The notes beneath the pieces were generated by a model. The model saw nothing but the letters and a program-made list of their open reading frames with translations, did no database searches and was not told the origin of the DNA. From assembly GCA_903888515.1 (NCBI GenBank), contig CAISTY010000231.1, positions 1 through 64,000 on the forward strand: a DNA stretch of 64,000 nt. The letters run 5' to 3'. Of this stretch, positions 34,289 through 43,557 are shown piece by piece. The number at the start of each line of letters is the position of its first letter. Positions within the stretch are counted from its first letter, which is position 1. The position numbers and the translations under genes are program-made. Source of the stretch: Akkermansiaceae bacterium. Its GTDB lineage: Bacteria; Verrucomicrobiota; Verrucomicrobiia; Verrucomicrobiales; Akkermansiaceae.

Positions 34289-34819
34289 CTGGTGGGGGAT
34301 CGTCTCTCAGTTGTGTCCGGCCTTCACCAGATCCAGCACTTTTCTTTGGTTTGCCGTCGCCCTTGCCGCCACCTGCGCGCGCTCGGACTTGCGCGGCGTC
34401 ACCAGCTTCGTGCGGGCGCTTGGCCTCACGGAGCGGTGCTATTGGCGATTGCTCGACATGTTCCACAGCACGGCCGTCCGGCGCGACGCATTGCCGGCCC
34501 TCTGGTCACGGTTGGTGCTGTCCCTGCTCATGCGATTCTTGTTTTGCGTCAACAACAGGATCGTGCTGTTGGCTGACGGCATCAAGGCTCCCAAAACCGG
34601 ACGCAAGATGCCGGGCGTCAAAAAGCTCCACCAGGAGAGCCAGAACAACTCCAAGCCGGAGTTCATCTTCGGCCATTCCTGTCAGGCGATCGCGGTGGTG
34701 GCCCGTGCGGCGGCGGGATTTTTCGCGGTGCCGCTGGCCTGCGCCATCCACGAGGGCGTAGTGTTCTCCAATCGCGACAAGCGTGTGGGTGAAGGCCGTT
34801 GGAAGAGCCGGTGGCCGGA
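34281..34819 (+). pseudogene. Truncated DDE transposase
   Basis: Homology to DDE-type transposases starts at LFIWWGIVSQLCPAFTRSST and includes RSDLRGVTSFVRALGLTERC, the first catalytic Asp in VLLADGIKAPKTGRKMPGVK and KLHQESQNNSKPEFIFGHSC. The frame is cut by the element beginning at 34820, so the second half with the remaining catalytic residues is absent. A start codon for the native protein is not evident. It is the remnant of an insertion sequence. Confidence 0.75.
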
Positions 34820-35146
34820 CCCTGGTCTTTATACACATTTATTGGATCTCCGATCACCCTCTTGGTCGCGGAGCGACCGCATGATGGTAGCCGTGGGTTT
34901 CAACCCACGTTTTACGGCATTCCATGAGGGATCGCGTCGCGGAGCGACGCCTGAAACCACGTTCGTTGTCCTGTGGCACACGCCCACATCAAGCGTCGCG
35001 ACGCGACGCATCATTCATATCACCCTTGGAACCGTGGGTTGAAACCCACGGCTACCCTCCAGGGTCGCTCCGCGACCTTGGAAAACCAACCCGCGCTGAA
35101 CACCAAGCGAGGAATCGCTCCCCTGAATTGTGTATAAAGATCAGGG
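34820..35146. mobile_element. 327-bp MITE with 17-bp terminal inverted repeats and REP-like hairpins
   Basis: Left end CCCTGGTCTTTATACAC (34820-34836) and right end GTGTATAAAGATCAGGG (35130-35146) are inverted repeats with one mismatch. Inside are several palindromic units, GTCGCGGAGCGAC-type and GTGGGTTTCAACCCAC-type, which recur in direct and inverted order. It lies between the transposase remnant and the comM C-terminal piece and encodes no protein. Confidence 0.75.
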
Positions 35147-35174
35147 CAGGACCGGAGGGCGGGGAAATGGGGGT

Positions 35175-35331
35175 TGGTTTTTACGGCGATGTCAAACGCC
35201 AGTGCCGCTGCTCACCTAGGCAGATCGAACAATACCGGCAGCGCATATCTGGGCCGTTGTTAGACAGGATCGACATTTACTGCGAGCTTCCTCTGGTGGA
35301 CTTCCGGGCGGCAATCCTTGTCTGGGGTTAA
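35175..35331 (+). pseudogene. comM: C-terminal remnant of comM
   Basis: The frame [20 protein letters not shown] then [20 protein letters not shown] is the conserved cysteine-containing and arginine-finger region of ComM-type ATPases. It ends after [10 protein letters not shown]. It lies on the opposite strand to the N-terminal remnant at 33200-33427, about 1.7 kb away, so an inversion as well as a deletion took place. Confidence 0.8.
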
Positions 35332-36702
35332 GGGAGAACCGCCCGCACCCGGAAGAATCGCCGGGGCTCGCCCGGGGTGATCGGGATGGTGAAATGGAAC
35401 AGCCCCGCTCCGGCGTCGGTGGGAGTGATCGCGATTACATCCCAGGCCCCGAGTGGCAATGTTAGATCGGTGGTCGAGAGCAGGGTGAGGGTGGCATTCG
35501 CGTCGCTGCAAAGGACCGACATCTGCAACGACTTCTGGCCGCCTCCATTTTCGATGACCGAGGTTCCCGCCAGGCTGATGAGATCGCCGGGTGGCGTGGC
35601 CTGGGGATCCTGGATGATGGCGATGGTCTGACCTAACAAATTGATGTGGGCGGTGCGCGTCGAAGTGGTGGCGGAGTAGGAGAAACCAACGATCCCGTTG
35701 TCAACGCTGGTGATGGTCAGCCACGGTTGATCGCTGGTTGGGGCAAAAGGGACACGGAGGTTCTGGCTGGCGGGCAGCACCTGCGACAATGTCCCGCTGC
35801 CGGCGGCAAGTCCGACCACTCGCGGAGTGGGATCCACGAATGCGCGGACCTGCTCCTTGACCGCGTAATTCATGGTGTCGGCGATATAGATATTGCCCGT
35901 GGAATCCACCGCCATGCCATCGGGATAGTTCAGCCCCGATGGCACCAATTTGGGGCTGATGGTTTGGGTGGCCGCGTTCCACCTGCGGATATTTCGGTCA
36001 TCGGTGGTGATGAAATAATGGTTGCCCGAACCATCGACGACCGCTGCGTTGTGTCGCTGGTCTGTGGCGATCCGGCTCACCTTTCCGCTACAGGCATTCC
36101 ACTTCGAACTGCCACCAGGCGACGAGGTTGGCCTCCGTGCCGAGCAACGGCTGTTGGAGTTCGGCGGCCGCGAGGGCACGGTTCCAGATCCGCACATCGG
36201 CGATGCTGCCAGGCCAGTATTCACCATCGAGAGAGCCGTATTGTCGTCCGAAACGCAGGCCGGTGGATGCGGCTGGGTTGGATATGGCGGATCCCCTGTC
36301 GCCCTTCAGCACCCCATCCAGATAGAACAGGGTGTTGGTGCTGGATTTGGCGAGAGCGAAATGATGCCAACCGCCGATGGGCATCGGGACAGCGGGATTG
36401 GGATTACTCCAAGTATCGCCGAGTCGGATGTTGTTGGAGGGATTCGTGCCGATGTAGAATGCATTGCCCGAGCCGCCCTGGGAAATGATCTCACGGTGGA
36501 AATTCGGCGCGGCGGGGCATTCCGCCCAGAATTCGACGGTGAAATCGCCGCTGCTTGGTATCACTCCTGCGGACGTCTCCACATAGTCGTTCACCCCATC
36601 GAAGGTCAGCCCATGGTCTGGCGCGGCTTGTGCTGGCGTGGCTGGCAGAAGGCCGAGAGCGGCGATGAAACACAGGAATCCTGATCGATGGGTCGTGGTC
36701 AT
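35328..36702 (-). pseudogene. Secreted LamG-NHL-BACON-type protein split by a frameshift
   Basis: From ATG 36702 a signal peptide (ending AQA) and a LamG/concanavalin-like domain (LTFDGVNDYVE, GWHHFALAKSSTNTLFYLDG, DVRIWNRALAAAE) read to a stop near 36088 after WWQFEVECL. In the next frame the sequence continues with NHL-type repeats (YPDGMAVDSTGNIYIADTMN), a BACON-like domain (PWLTITSVDNGIVGFSYS) and the ending FFRVRAVLP. The junction lies near 36085-36095. Either a deletion removed part of the LamG-NHL linker and shifted the frame, or there is a sequence error. The C-terminal FFRVRA is typical of large verrucomicrobial surface proteins. Confidence 0.75.
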
Positions 36703-36820
36703 ATTGACTTTGCAGTGGAATGTGGGAGATATGCGACTGGCTAAATACCAAGGCTGGCCCGATTTTTATTGTTATCCAACAGATGAGAAAGGAAAATATG
36801 CGGAATGGGAGATCGGCACG

Positions 36821-37105
36821 TTAGCCGATGCCCGGTTCGTTCCGAATCACTTCGCCAGCCAGGCCTGCGGAGCGGAGTTTGCGCCGGAGGTGGGCGAAGT
36901 GGACGCGGAGATAGTAGGCTTGATCGGTGGCTTTGGGTCCCCAGACTGCGTTGAGAAGGTGGGCGTGGGTAAGCACCCATCCGACCAGTTGGATCTCAAA
37001 CAGGTTGGCCGAACGGAAAAGAAGTGCCGAGCACAGGATCGCTCCGACATAGACCGTGAACATCACGGGATTGCCCCATTGGATGCGGGGCGACGCATAT
37101 CGTTG
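36821..37105 (-). pseudogene. Fused remnants of kdpB (N-terminal) and kdpE (C-terminal)
   Basis: The frame begins with SPRIQWGNPVMFTVYVGAIL, the N-terminal region of the KdpB potassium-pump ATPase, and passes without stop into GWVLTHAHLLNAVWGPKATD, QAYYLRVHFAHLRRKLRSAG and NEPGIG, the winged-helix domain of the KdpE response regulator. Everything between them (most of KdpB, KdpC, KdpD and the KdpE receiver) is gone. The usual GIGYRL ending is cut by TAA at the Tyr codon. It is a deletion scar of a kdp operon. Confidence 0.8.
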
Positions 37106-37172
37106 AGCGCTCCTTGGAGATCCCGGCTGAAAATGCGGCATCCTGCTTCTTTCCGGTCAGTCGCGCCGTCAT

Positions 37173-37192
37173 CGTGACAGCACGCTGTCACG
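37173..37192. promoter_or_regulatory. Perfect palindrome, likely operator of the RHH antitoxin gene
   Basis: CGTGACAGC-AC-GCTGTCACG: 9-bp arms around a 2-bp spacer, ending 16 bp before the GTG at 37209. Toxin-antitoxin operons are usually repressed by their own ribbon-helix-helix antitoxin at such sites, so an operator is the likely role. Confidence 0.55.
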
Positions 37193-37208
37193 CTGTAAGA
37201 CTGTGGGC

Positions 37209-37478
37209 GTGACCAGAACGCAAATCCAACTCTCCGAGGAGACCTGCGCCCGTGCCAAGAAGCTGTGCGAAGCCCGCGAAATTTCCCTGGCCGAACTCGC
37301 CCGGCGTGGCATCGAATACATTCTCAGCGTCTATTCCACCGAGCAGGAGGCGAATCAGGAATGGCATCCGCCGACACCGCGTAACCTCGGATGGATGGGA
37401 CTGAGCCACGAGGAAATCAAAGCGCAGGCCCAGTTGACGAACACCGAAATCCGCCTCACCCGGCGCAAGGAGAGGTAG
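37209..37478 (+). CDS. Ribbon-helix-helix (CopG/VapB-like) antitoxin
   Basis: 89 residues from GTG 37209 (an alternative GTG lies at 37203). The N-terminus TRTQIQLSEETCARAKKLCE followed by REISLAELARRGIEYIL is a ribbon-helix-helix DNA-binding fold; the C-terminal part (WHPPTPRNLGWMGLSHEEIK) would bind the toxin. It lies 4 bp upstream of a truncated PIN-domain gene, the normal VapBC order, and behind a palindromic operator. The antitoxin is intact while its toxin is not. Confidence 0.75.
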   Translation: MTRTQIQLSEETCARAKKLCEAREISLAELARRGIEYILSVYSTEQEANQEWHPPTPRNLGWMGLSHEEIKAQAQLTNTEIRLTRRKER

Positions 37479-37482
37479 TCCT

Positions 37483-37674
37483 ATGCTCTCCATCGATGCC
37501 AACATCTTGCTCTACGCATTCAATACCGCTTCTCCTTGGAACGAATCCGCCGCTGCCTGGCTGACCGCGATCAAGAAGGACGAGGCCAGCCGGATGACCA
37601 CTGAAGAATTGCTCGCGCTCGAACAAGAAACCCTGCTCCGGGAGGATCTCCAACGTGTCGGCCTTGCTCTATGA
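37483..37674 (+). pseudogene. VapC PIN-domain toxin, truncated
   Basis: 63 codons: MLSIDANILLYAFNTASPWN then ESAAAWL, the N-terminus of a PIN ribonuclease with its first catalytic Asp (SIDANILLYA). After about 33 residues it passes into unrelated sequence (MTTEELLALEQETLLRED) and stops; VapC proteins are normally about 130-140 residues, so three of the four acidic residues are missing. Confidence 0.75.
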
Positions 37675-38137
37675 TTCGAATCTGTGGGTGGCCGCACCCG
37701 ACTCCGTCCTCAAACTCTGCGAAACCTTCGCCGAACACCGCGAACACTTCCGCTCGGGAAATTACAACGAGTTCCAGCTCCGCAAACAGTTCCTCGATCC
37801 GCTCTTCGAAGCGCTGGGCTGGGACATGGCAAACTCGCAGGGCCTCGCACCGCAATACCGGGATGTCATCCATGAGGACGCCATCAAGATCGGGCCGCAT
37901 GTGAAGGCTCCGGACTATGAGAGCGCTTCGAATACTGCCGATCATCTGTTGCCCTTCCGCGCCGCCGCACAAAAGCGTCAAGACCATGGTGATTTTTGGT
38001 GGGAGCTTCGCCCTTGCGATTACTACCAAGTGTTAGAGCGCGCGAAGATTGTGTTTCCGGACATCTGCAAAGGTCCCCGCTTTCATCTCGATACTACCGG
38101 GGCATACATCCTCAAGTCCTCCAGATCTGAGTTCTGA
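37655..38137 (+). pseudogene. Eco57I-type restriction-modification enzyme reduced to its two ends
   Basis: Residues about 15-90 (FRSGNYNEFQLRKQFLDPLF, EALGWDMANSQG, VIHEDAIKIG, VKAPDY) match the N-terminal nuclease part of Eco57I-like single-chain restriction-methylase enzymes. After a short unrelated bridge, [20 protein letters not shown] then [20 protein letters not shown] matches the C-terminal specificity domain. The methyltransferase core, several hundred residues, is deleted, and the frame remained open across the join. It overlaps the VapC remnant upstream and the end of the YyaL gene downstream (antisense). Confidence 0.75.
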
Positions 38138-40279
38138 TCCATGGCCCGGGCTTTGCTCCTGCAGGAGATTTCGCAGCACGGCGGGGTCGTTGGTAGGGAG
38201 CTGGCAGACGAAGTTTTCGCAAACGTATGCGGTGGCTTTGCCGTCGATGGTGGTGATGGATTGATAGAATTCCGCGTGGCTGCCAAGAAATTTCTGGCCG
38301 GGTCCGCCGTCGGCGAGCAGCACGACTTGGTGCGGGCGGGCGTGGGCGCGGACAATTTCCAACAGGGCGAGGGTGTCCGGTGCGCCGGGTTTTCCCGCGA
38401 TGACGATCTGGGCGGGCGTGGCACGGGCGGCATCAAGGGCGACGAGCAATTGCGGGGCGGAGGTCGGCGCTTGTTCGATCCGGGTGGCAATGGCGCGGAG
38501 TACTGTTCCGCTTTGTTCACGGCGCTCGGGCTGGTTGAGCATGGAGCCGAGGCGGAGCAGATTGAGGGCGGCGATGGAGTTTTCCGATGGCTCGGCACCG
38601 TCGTACGCTTCCTTGACACGGAGCAGGACACTCGGGTCCGTGCCGATGGAGGCGAAGTAGCCACCGCTGATAGAATCCTGGAAAAGCTCGTCCTGCTTGG
38701 CTTGGAGCGCGTCGGCCCATTGCAGCCAGTCGGTGTTGAAATCGGCCTGATAGAGGTCGATGAGGCCTTGAATGAGGAAGGCATAATCGGCGGCGAAACC
38801 ATCAATGGCGGACGGGCCGTCCCGGTAGCTGCGGAAGAGAACGCCGCGCTTGGCATCGTAGAGGGTTCTTTTGAGAAATCCGGCGGCGCGGGTGGCGGAT
38901 GCCAGATAGGCGGGATCGCCGAGGTCCTGATAGGCGCGGGCGTAGGCGGAAATCATCAGGCCGTTCCAAGCGGTGAGGATCTTATCATCCAGGTGGGGAT
39001 GCGGGCGCTTCTCGCGCGCGGCAAACAGGCATTCACGGGCGGATGTTAGATCGGCGGCGGCCTGGGCGGCAGAGATCTTGAATTTCGCGGCGGCGTCCGC
39101 ATCGCTGTAGCGGCGGATGAGGGTGTTGGTACCTTTGAGATCACCGTGCGGATCGCTGCCTGCGGGGGCGTTGCCTTGCGTTTCAATGCCGAAAACGTAG
39201 TGGAAAAACGGGGCCTTTTCGCCGAGCAAGGCGTCGATTTCCGGCTTTTTCCAGATATAGAATGCGCCTTCGGTCTTATGCGCGGCGGCGGGTGATTGCA
39301 GGCTGTCGGCATCTTCGGCGGAGTAGTATCCGCCATCGGCATGGGTCATGACACGGGTGACGTAGGCGAGAATGTCGCGGGCGGTTTCACGGTGAAATTC
39401 CTCGCGGGTGAGGCGGGCCGCATCGAGATGGGCGATCACAAGCTGCGCTTGGTCGTAGAGCATTTTCTCATAGTGCGGGATGTGCCAATAGCGATCCACG
39501 GAATAGCGGTGGAAGCCGCCGCCGAGGTGGTCGTGAATGCCGCCGGCGGCCATTTTCCGCAGGGTTTTGGCGCTCATGGCGAGTGCCCTTTTCCCATGGG
39601 TCGAGGCGAGACCTTCGCGGATGGCGAAGTGGTGGAGGAAATTGAAAACAACCGGTCTGGGAAACTTCGGCGCGGAGCCAAAACCGCCGTGGATTTCATC
39701 GAATGAGGCCGCGATTTCATGGAATGCCCGCATGGAAACATCGGCGTCGGGTAGTTTGTCGGCTCGCCGGTTGGCGTTGCTGGCGACTTGGCGCAACTTG
39801 TCAGTCATGTCGCCGGCGAAAGCGCGAATGTCTTGCCCATCCTTCTTCCAAGCGGCGGCTAGTTGTTCGAGCACGCTCATGAAGCCGGGGCGCCCGAATG
39901 CGTCCGCGGGCGGAAAGTAGGTGCCACCAACGAAGGGCGTCAGCTCGGGCGTGAGCCAAACGCTCAGCGGCCAGCCACCGGAGCCGGTCGTGGCCTGAAC
40001 GAATGTCATGTAAACCTGATCGACATCCGGGCGTTCCTCGCGGTCGAGTTTGATGTTGATGAAATTTTCGTTCATCACCCCGGCGATCCGCGCATCGGAG
40101 AATGACTCGCGGGCCATGACGTGGCACCAATGGCAGGTCGAGTAGCCGATAGAGAGAAATACGGGTTTGTTCTCCTTGCGGGCCCGGACGAACGCTTCCT
40201 CGCCCCACGGATACCAATCGACCGGATTGTTGGCGTGTTGCTGAAGGTAGGGGGATTTTTCGTTAGCGAGGTGATTCAT
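38033..40279 (-). CDS. YyaL/DUF255 thioredoxin-domain protein (spermatogenesis-associated protein 20 family)
   Basis: 748 residues from ATG 40279, the start that gives the family N-terminus [20 protein letters not shown]. The thioredoxin-like part carries STCHWCHVM (redox CxxC, about residue 47-50) and [14 protein letters not shown]; the rest is an (alpha/alpha)6-barrel-like region with [33 protein letters not shown] and YYSAEDADS. Cellular role is not settled; a cytoplasmic enzyme acting on carbohydrates or proteins has been suggested for the family. After the normal end ([15 protein letters not shown]) about 40 residues follow that overlap the restriction-enzyme remnant, so the original stop was probably lost in the neighbouring deletion. 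Confidence 0.88.
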   Translation of the reverse strand: MNHLANEKSPYLQQHANNPVDWYPWGEEAFVRARKENKPVFLSIGYSTCHWCHVMARESFSDARIAGVMNENFINIKLDREERPDVDQVYMTFVQATTGSGGWPLSVWLTPELTPFVGGTYFPPADAFGRPGFMSVLEQLAAAWKKDGQDIRAFAGDMTDKLRQVASNANRRADKLPDADVSMRAFHEIAASFDEIHGGFGSAPKFPRPVVFNFLHHFAIREGLASTHGKRALAMSAKTLRKMAAGGIHDHLGGGFHRYSVDRYWHIPHYEKMLYDQAQLVIAHLDAARLTREEFHRETARDILAYVTRVMTHADGGYYSAEDADSLQSPAAAHKTEGAFYIWKKPEIDALLGEKAPFFHYVFGIETQGNAPAGSDPHGDLKGTNTLIRRYSDADAAAKFKISAAQAAADLTSARECLFAAREKRPHPHLDDKILTAWNGLMISAYARAYQDLGDPAYLASATRAAGFLKRTLYDAKRGVLFRSYRDGPSAIDGFAADYAFLIQGLIDLYQADFNTDWLQWADALQAKQDELFQDSISGGYFASIGTDPSVLLRVKEAYDGAEPSENSIAALNLLRLGSMLNQPERREQSGTVLRAIATRIEQAPTSAPQLLVALDAARATPAQIVIAGKPGAPDTLALLEIVRAHARPHQVVLLADGGPGQKFLGSHAEFYQSITTIDGKATAYVCENFVCQLPTNDPAVLRNLLQEQSPGHGSELRSGGLEDVCPGSIEMKAGTFADVRKHNLRAL

Positions 40280-40505
40280 GGTCGGAATCTCGATCATGAA
40301 TGAACCGCACGCAAGAAGATCAGGAAATGCCTGTGGCCGTGCCGTGCCGCAAAACCGGCCCGCCCCAACCACCACAATACAGTCTCCCCTTCGACCAGTG
40401 GCAAAAACCCGCAACCGGCGGCTTTCCAACGAACAATCCCGAATCCATGCATCAGGTCAATTCCGGTTCCATGCAAAACCGCCCGTCGGGCATGGTCCAT
40501 GGAAT

Positions 40506-41075
40506 CTATTTCCATTTCGGATTGTCCACAATCGCCGGCCGCCCATTCTGCTCGATGATGAGCTTGCGAAACCCCTTGCTTTCGATGGCCCCATAATCAT
40601 GCCCGGCATCGGCGCGAAAGGCGAAAAACGTGATGAATGGTTCGTCATCGGAGATATTGACGCTGCGGTGCGCATACCGCCCGGGCACATATACGGACAC
40701 GCCGGCCTTCAATTCGCGCGCTTCCCAATCACCCTCCGGATTCTCCATCAGCAAATATCCGTTCCCGCGCAGGCAATGATACACCTCCGCCGTGTCAAGA
40801 ATCGTGTGGAAATGCCCTTTGGTCATGAAATACTCATGACCGACCTTGCCTGGATATGTGATACTCGTTCCAAAGGCGATGTCCCCCGCTTGCTCCGGAA
40901 GGTGCATGTCATGAAACTCATAAACAAGCACGTCATCGGCCGCTTCCATCAGTGACCGCGCACCTTCGTCGGCATACATCCCCTGCATTTGTGATAACTT
41001 CCGCTGGATGGATTTCACATCCGGCGACAATCCCGTCTTCATGTCGAATTGTACCAACTTTGATTGCATATTCAT
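40506..41075 (-). CDS. Cupin-type glucose-6-phosphate isomerase
   Basis: 189 residues. The cupin metal site is visible as KGHFH (two His), the Glu in TAEVYHCLRGNGY and the later His in YAHRSVN; GDIAFGTSITYPGKVGHEYF is characteristic of the archaeal-type phosphoglucose isomerases. It interconverts glucose 6-phosphate and fructose 6-phosphate, or a related aldose/ketose phosphate pair. It is the last gene of the operon 45472 to 40506, 22 bp after the AroE-like gene, where it may convert the phosphorylated sugar made by the kinase. Confidence 0.85.
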   Translation of the reverse strand: MNMQSKLVQFDMKTGLSPDVKSIQRKLSQMQGMYADEGARSLMEAADDVLVYEFHDMHLPEQAGDIAFGTSITYPGKVGHEYFMTKGHFHTILDTAEVYHCLRGNGYLLMENPEGDWEARELKAGVSVYVPGRYAHRSVNISDDEPFITFFAFRADAGHDYGAIESKGFRKLIIEQNGRPAIVDNPKWK

Positions 41076-41097
41076 CGGTTTGCTCCTGTTAATGATG

Positions 41098-42048
41098 TTA
41101 TTTCGCCTCTGCCGCTATGCGGCACAATGCATCGAAAGCCGGGCCACGCGCTGGAATTTCCACATGGAACACTTCGGATATAACCGATAACCAGCCATGC
41201 ACAAAATACACCCACCCGTCTTCTATCGTTAGATTCCTGCTTCCCTGTTGGGCCTTCGCCTGGTCCAGGAATACCAGTTCACCCCGATAGTTGAACTCCC
41301 AAACAATGCCGTTCATGGGAAATTCGACATTATCGGTCAGGGGCGATCCCGGCGCATCCTTGCCCAATCCGGTGGCATTCACCACCATCGAGCCGTTCTT
41401 CAACCTGGCCACAACCGCATCATTATCCTCCGCCGCGGGACAGAGGAAATATTCCACAGGAATGGGCGCCTCCATTTTCGCATGAACCTTCTTCATCTCA
41501 TCCAGCCGCTGCTGACTCCGGTTGGTGACATATATCTTCGCCGGCCTGTTTCCTGCTGGCAGTTTCATCAGGTGGATGGTCAAGGCCAGTGACGAGCCCC
41601 CGGCACCGAGCAAACACACCTCGCCGCCGGACTGGCCCCAGTATGCACCTGGTACGATGGCATCAAATGAGAGCCCGCTCGAAATGGGATCCTTCGCATG
41701 TCCCAGCAGCTTGCCGTCACGCTTCGATATGGAACTGACCTCGTCAAGTTGGGTGGCATAAGGGTCCAGCCAGTCAAACATGTCCCGTGCCGCCTTGAGC
41801 AGGTCCAGCTTGTGTGTGGTCACCAGTGCGCCCATCGAATGCCGGTCGGTCTTCAGGAAGTTCACAACTTTACGGTACACTTCCGGATCATCGTGCCACT
41901 TGCAGTCGATGCCGCGAATCGGGCAATCACCCAACCCGAGATGCTTCGCCCATGCGGGAAAAACCCTCATGATCGACGATTGGGTCGTGGTCACTCCGAT
42001 GAAATAAAACGTGGGCTTGTCAGCCGGTTTGAAATCAAACGATGTCAT
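41098..42048 (-). CDS. Shikimate dehydrogenase-like oxidoreductase of a sugar operon
   Basis: 316 residues. The N-terminal half has the AroE substrate-domain pattern (FYFIGVTTTQSSIMRVFPAW; GALVTTHKLDLLKA with the catalytic Lys), the second half an NADP-binding fold (VCLLGAGGSSLALTIHL, VTNRS). It is longer and more diverged than biosynthetic AroE (about 270 residues) and lies inside a kinase/dehydrogenase operon with no aromatic pathway gene, so a polyol or sugar-acid substrate is more likely. Its start overlaps the end of the kinase gene by 4 bp (ATGA). Confidence 0.75.
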   Translation of the reverse strand: MTSFDFKPADKPTFYFIGVTTTQSSIMRVFPAWAKHLGLGDCPIRGIDCKWHDDPEVYRKVVNFLKTDRHSMGALVTTHKLDLLKAARDMFDWLDPYATQLDEVSSISKRDGKLLGHAKDPISSGLSFDAIVPGAYWGQSGGEVCLLGAGGSSLALTIHLMKLPAGNRPAKIYVTNRSQQRLDEMKKVHAKMEAPIPVEYFLCPAAEDNDAVVARLKNGSMVVNATGLGKDAPGSPLTDNVEFPMNGIVWEFNYRGELVFLDQAKAQQGSRNLTIEDGWVYFVHGWLSVISEVFHVEIPARGPAFDALCRIAAEAK

Positions 42049-43547
42049 TTGCTCTTTTCCCCCATCCAGAACCCGAGCATATGCTCGTAGATCCTGATAT
42101 ATTCTTTTTGAATTTCACGGTATGTTTTCATCATCGCCTTGTCTGGCAGAACCGTCCGTGTTTTCGTCCTGCGCTCCACCGCTGTTTGCACCGGATCACC
42201 GATCAAACCGACGCCTGCGGCACCCAGCAATGCCGCGCCCTTCAGTCCGGCCTCGGGTTCTTCCGACAGCTCGATGGGCACACCGGTAATACTGGCCTTG
42301 ATCTTGTTCCAAAGCTCGTTGCGCGTCCCGCCGCCAACGCTCATCAGGTGACTGATTCGATGCCCCTGATGCTTGAAATCAGCGAGGTCCTTGCCCATGG
42401 TCAGGGCCACGCCTTCCATGACAGCACGAACAAAATGCGGCGCGGTATGCTGCAATGTCAGACCAAAATACCCACCTCGCGAAGTGGTATTTTCCCGCCT
42501 CCGCTCGCCGAGCATGTAGGGATAGAATATCAAGCCCTCGCTGCCCGCCGGTGCCTTGGCCGCCATCGCTATCAGTTGGTCATAGGAAACGCTCCTGCCC
42601 CGTATCGATGAGACCAGGTCCCGGCACCACTTCATGCTCAAGCCGCCGCAATCCAGAATGGTGAAAGGAATCCATCCCGGCACCACATGCCGCAAATTCT
42701 GGATTGCCGGATCCAGCAACGGCATCTTCGTATGGGCCGCCAGCAAGGTGCTGGTGCCCGTCACATCCGCGGTCACGCCTTCACCCGCGATGCCAAACCC
42801 GAGCATCGAAACGGGGAAGTCCCCCCCCCCGGCAACCACCGGGACTCCGGCTGGCAAGCCGGTGAGTTTCGCCGCCTTGGCAGTGATTTCTCCGATCACC
42901 TCATGTGATGGATGAACCGGCGCGAATTTTCCAACGTCCACCCCCACGGCAGCCGCCAGTTGGTCCGAGTATTCCTCTTTTCCACAGTCCCAGATATATG
43001 AGCATGACGCCTCGCTGGGGTCCGCAGCCGCAACACCGGTCAACCGGTAATTGATGAAATCCTTGGGCACGAGAAACCAGCGTGTCCTATGATAGGTCTC
43101 CGGTTCATGGTCCTTGTGCCAGCGCACCTTGATCCCCGTCCATGCTGGTAAAATGGAATTCCCGGAAAGTCTGCGAAGGTCCGCTTCATTGTGATGTTTC
43201 CTGATTTCCTCACACTGTTCGCCACAACGTTTGTCGCACCACAACTGAACCCATGGCGTGGTCACCTTGCCAGCATCATCCACACCCACCGGCCCGTGCA
43301 TCTGGCCGCAGGTCGAGACCGCGGCGATCGATGCCTTATCCACACCTGTTTCCTTGAGAACATTCCTGAGCGCACGGCAGGTCTCGGTCCACCACAAATC
43401 CGGATTCTGTTGGGCCCAGCCGGGATGCGGACTATCCAGATCATGCTTGATCTGATGGATGCCAAGGATGTCACCATCGCACGTCAGCACCGCCGCCCGC
43501 GAACTCTGGGTGCCGATATCTATCGCTACAAGGTGCTTGGATTTCAT
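42045..43547 (-). CDS. FGGY-family carbohydrate kinase (xylulokinase-like)
   Basis: 500 residues. FGGY signatures: DIGTQSSRAAV at the N-terminal phosphate loop, CGQMHGPVGVDDAG, the sugar-binding GGGDFPVSMLGFGI, and the C-terminal GGGTRNELWNKIKASITGVP. It phosphorylates a sugar or polyol with ATP in the cytoplasm; the exact substrate cannot be read from sequence, and xylulose is only one option. It sits between the MDR dehydrogenase (10 bp gap) and the AroE-like gene (4-bp overlap). Confidence 0.85.
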   Translation of the reverse strand: MKSKHLVAIDIGTQSSRAAVLTCDGDILGIHQIKHDLDSPHPGWAQQNPDLWWTETCRALRNVLKETGVDKASIAAVSTCGQMHGPVGVDDAGKVTTPWVQLWCDKRCGEQCEEIRKHHNEADLRRLSGNSILPAWTGIKVRWHKDHEPETYHRTRWFLVPKDFINYRLTGVAAADPSEASCSYIWDCGKEEYSDQLAAAVGVDVGKFAPVHPSHEVIGEITAKAAKLTGLPAGVPVVAGGGDFPVSMLGFGIAGEGVTADVTGTSTLLAAHTKMPLLDPAIQNLRHVVPGWIPFTILDCGGLSMKWCRDLVSSIRGRSVSYDQLIAMAAKAPAGSEGLIFYPYMLGERRRENTTSRGGYFGLTLQHTAPHFVRAVMEGVALTMGKDLADFKHQGHRISHLMSVGGGTRNELWNKIKASITGVPIELSEEPEAGLKGAALLGAAGVGLIGDPVQTAVERRTKTRTVLPDKAMMKTYREIQKEYIRIYEHMLGFWMGEKSK

Positions 43548-43557
43548 ATCATCCCGG

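Noticed and set aside
38141-39049. 302-codon frame on the plus strand opposite the YyaL gene
   Set aside because: Antisense shadow; the minus strand carries the clear DUF255 protein.
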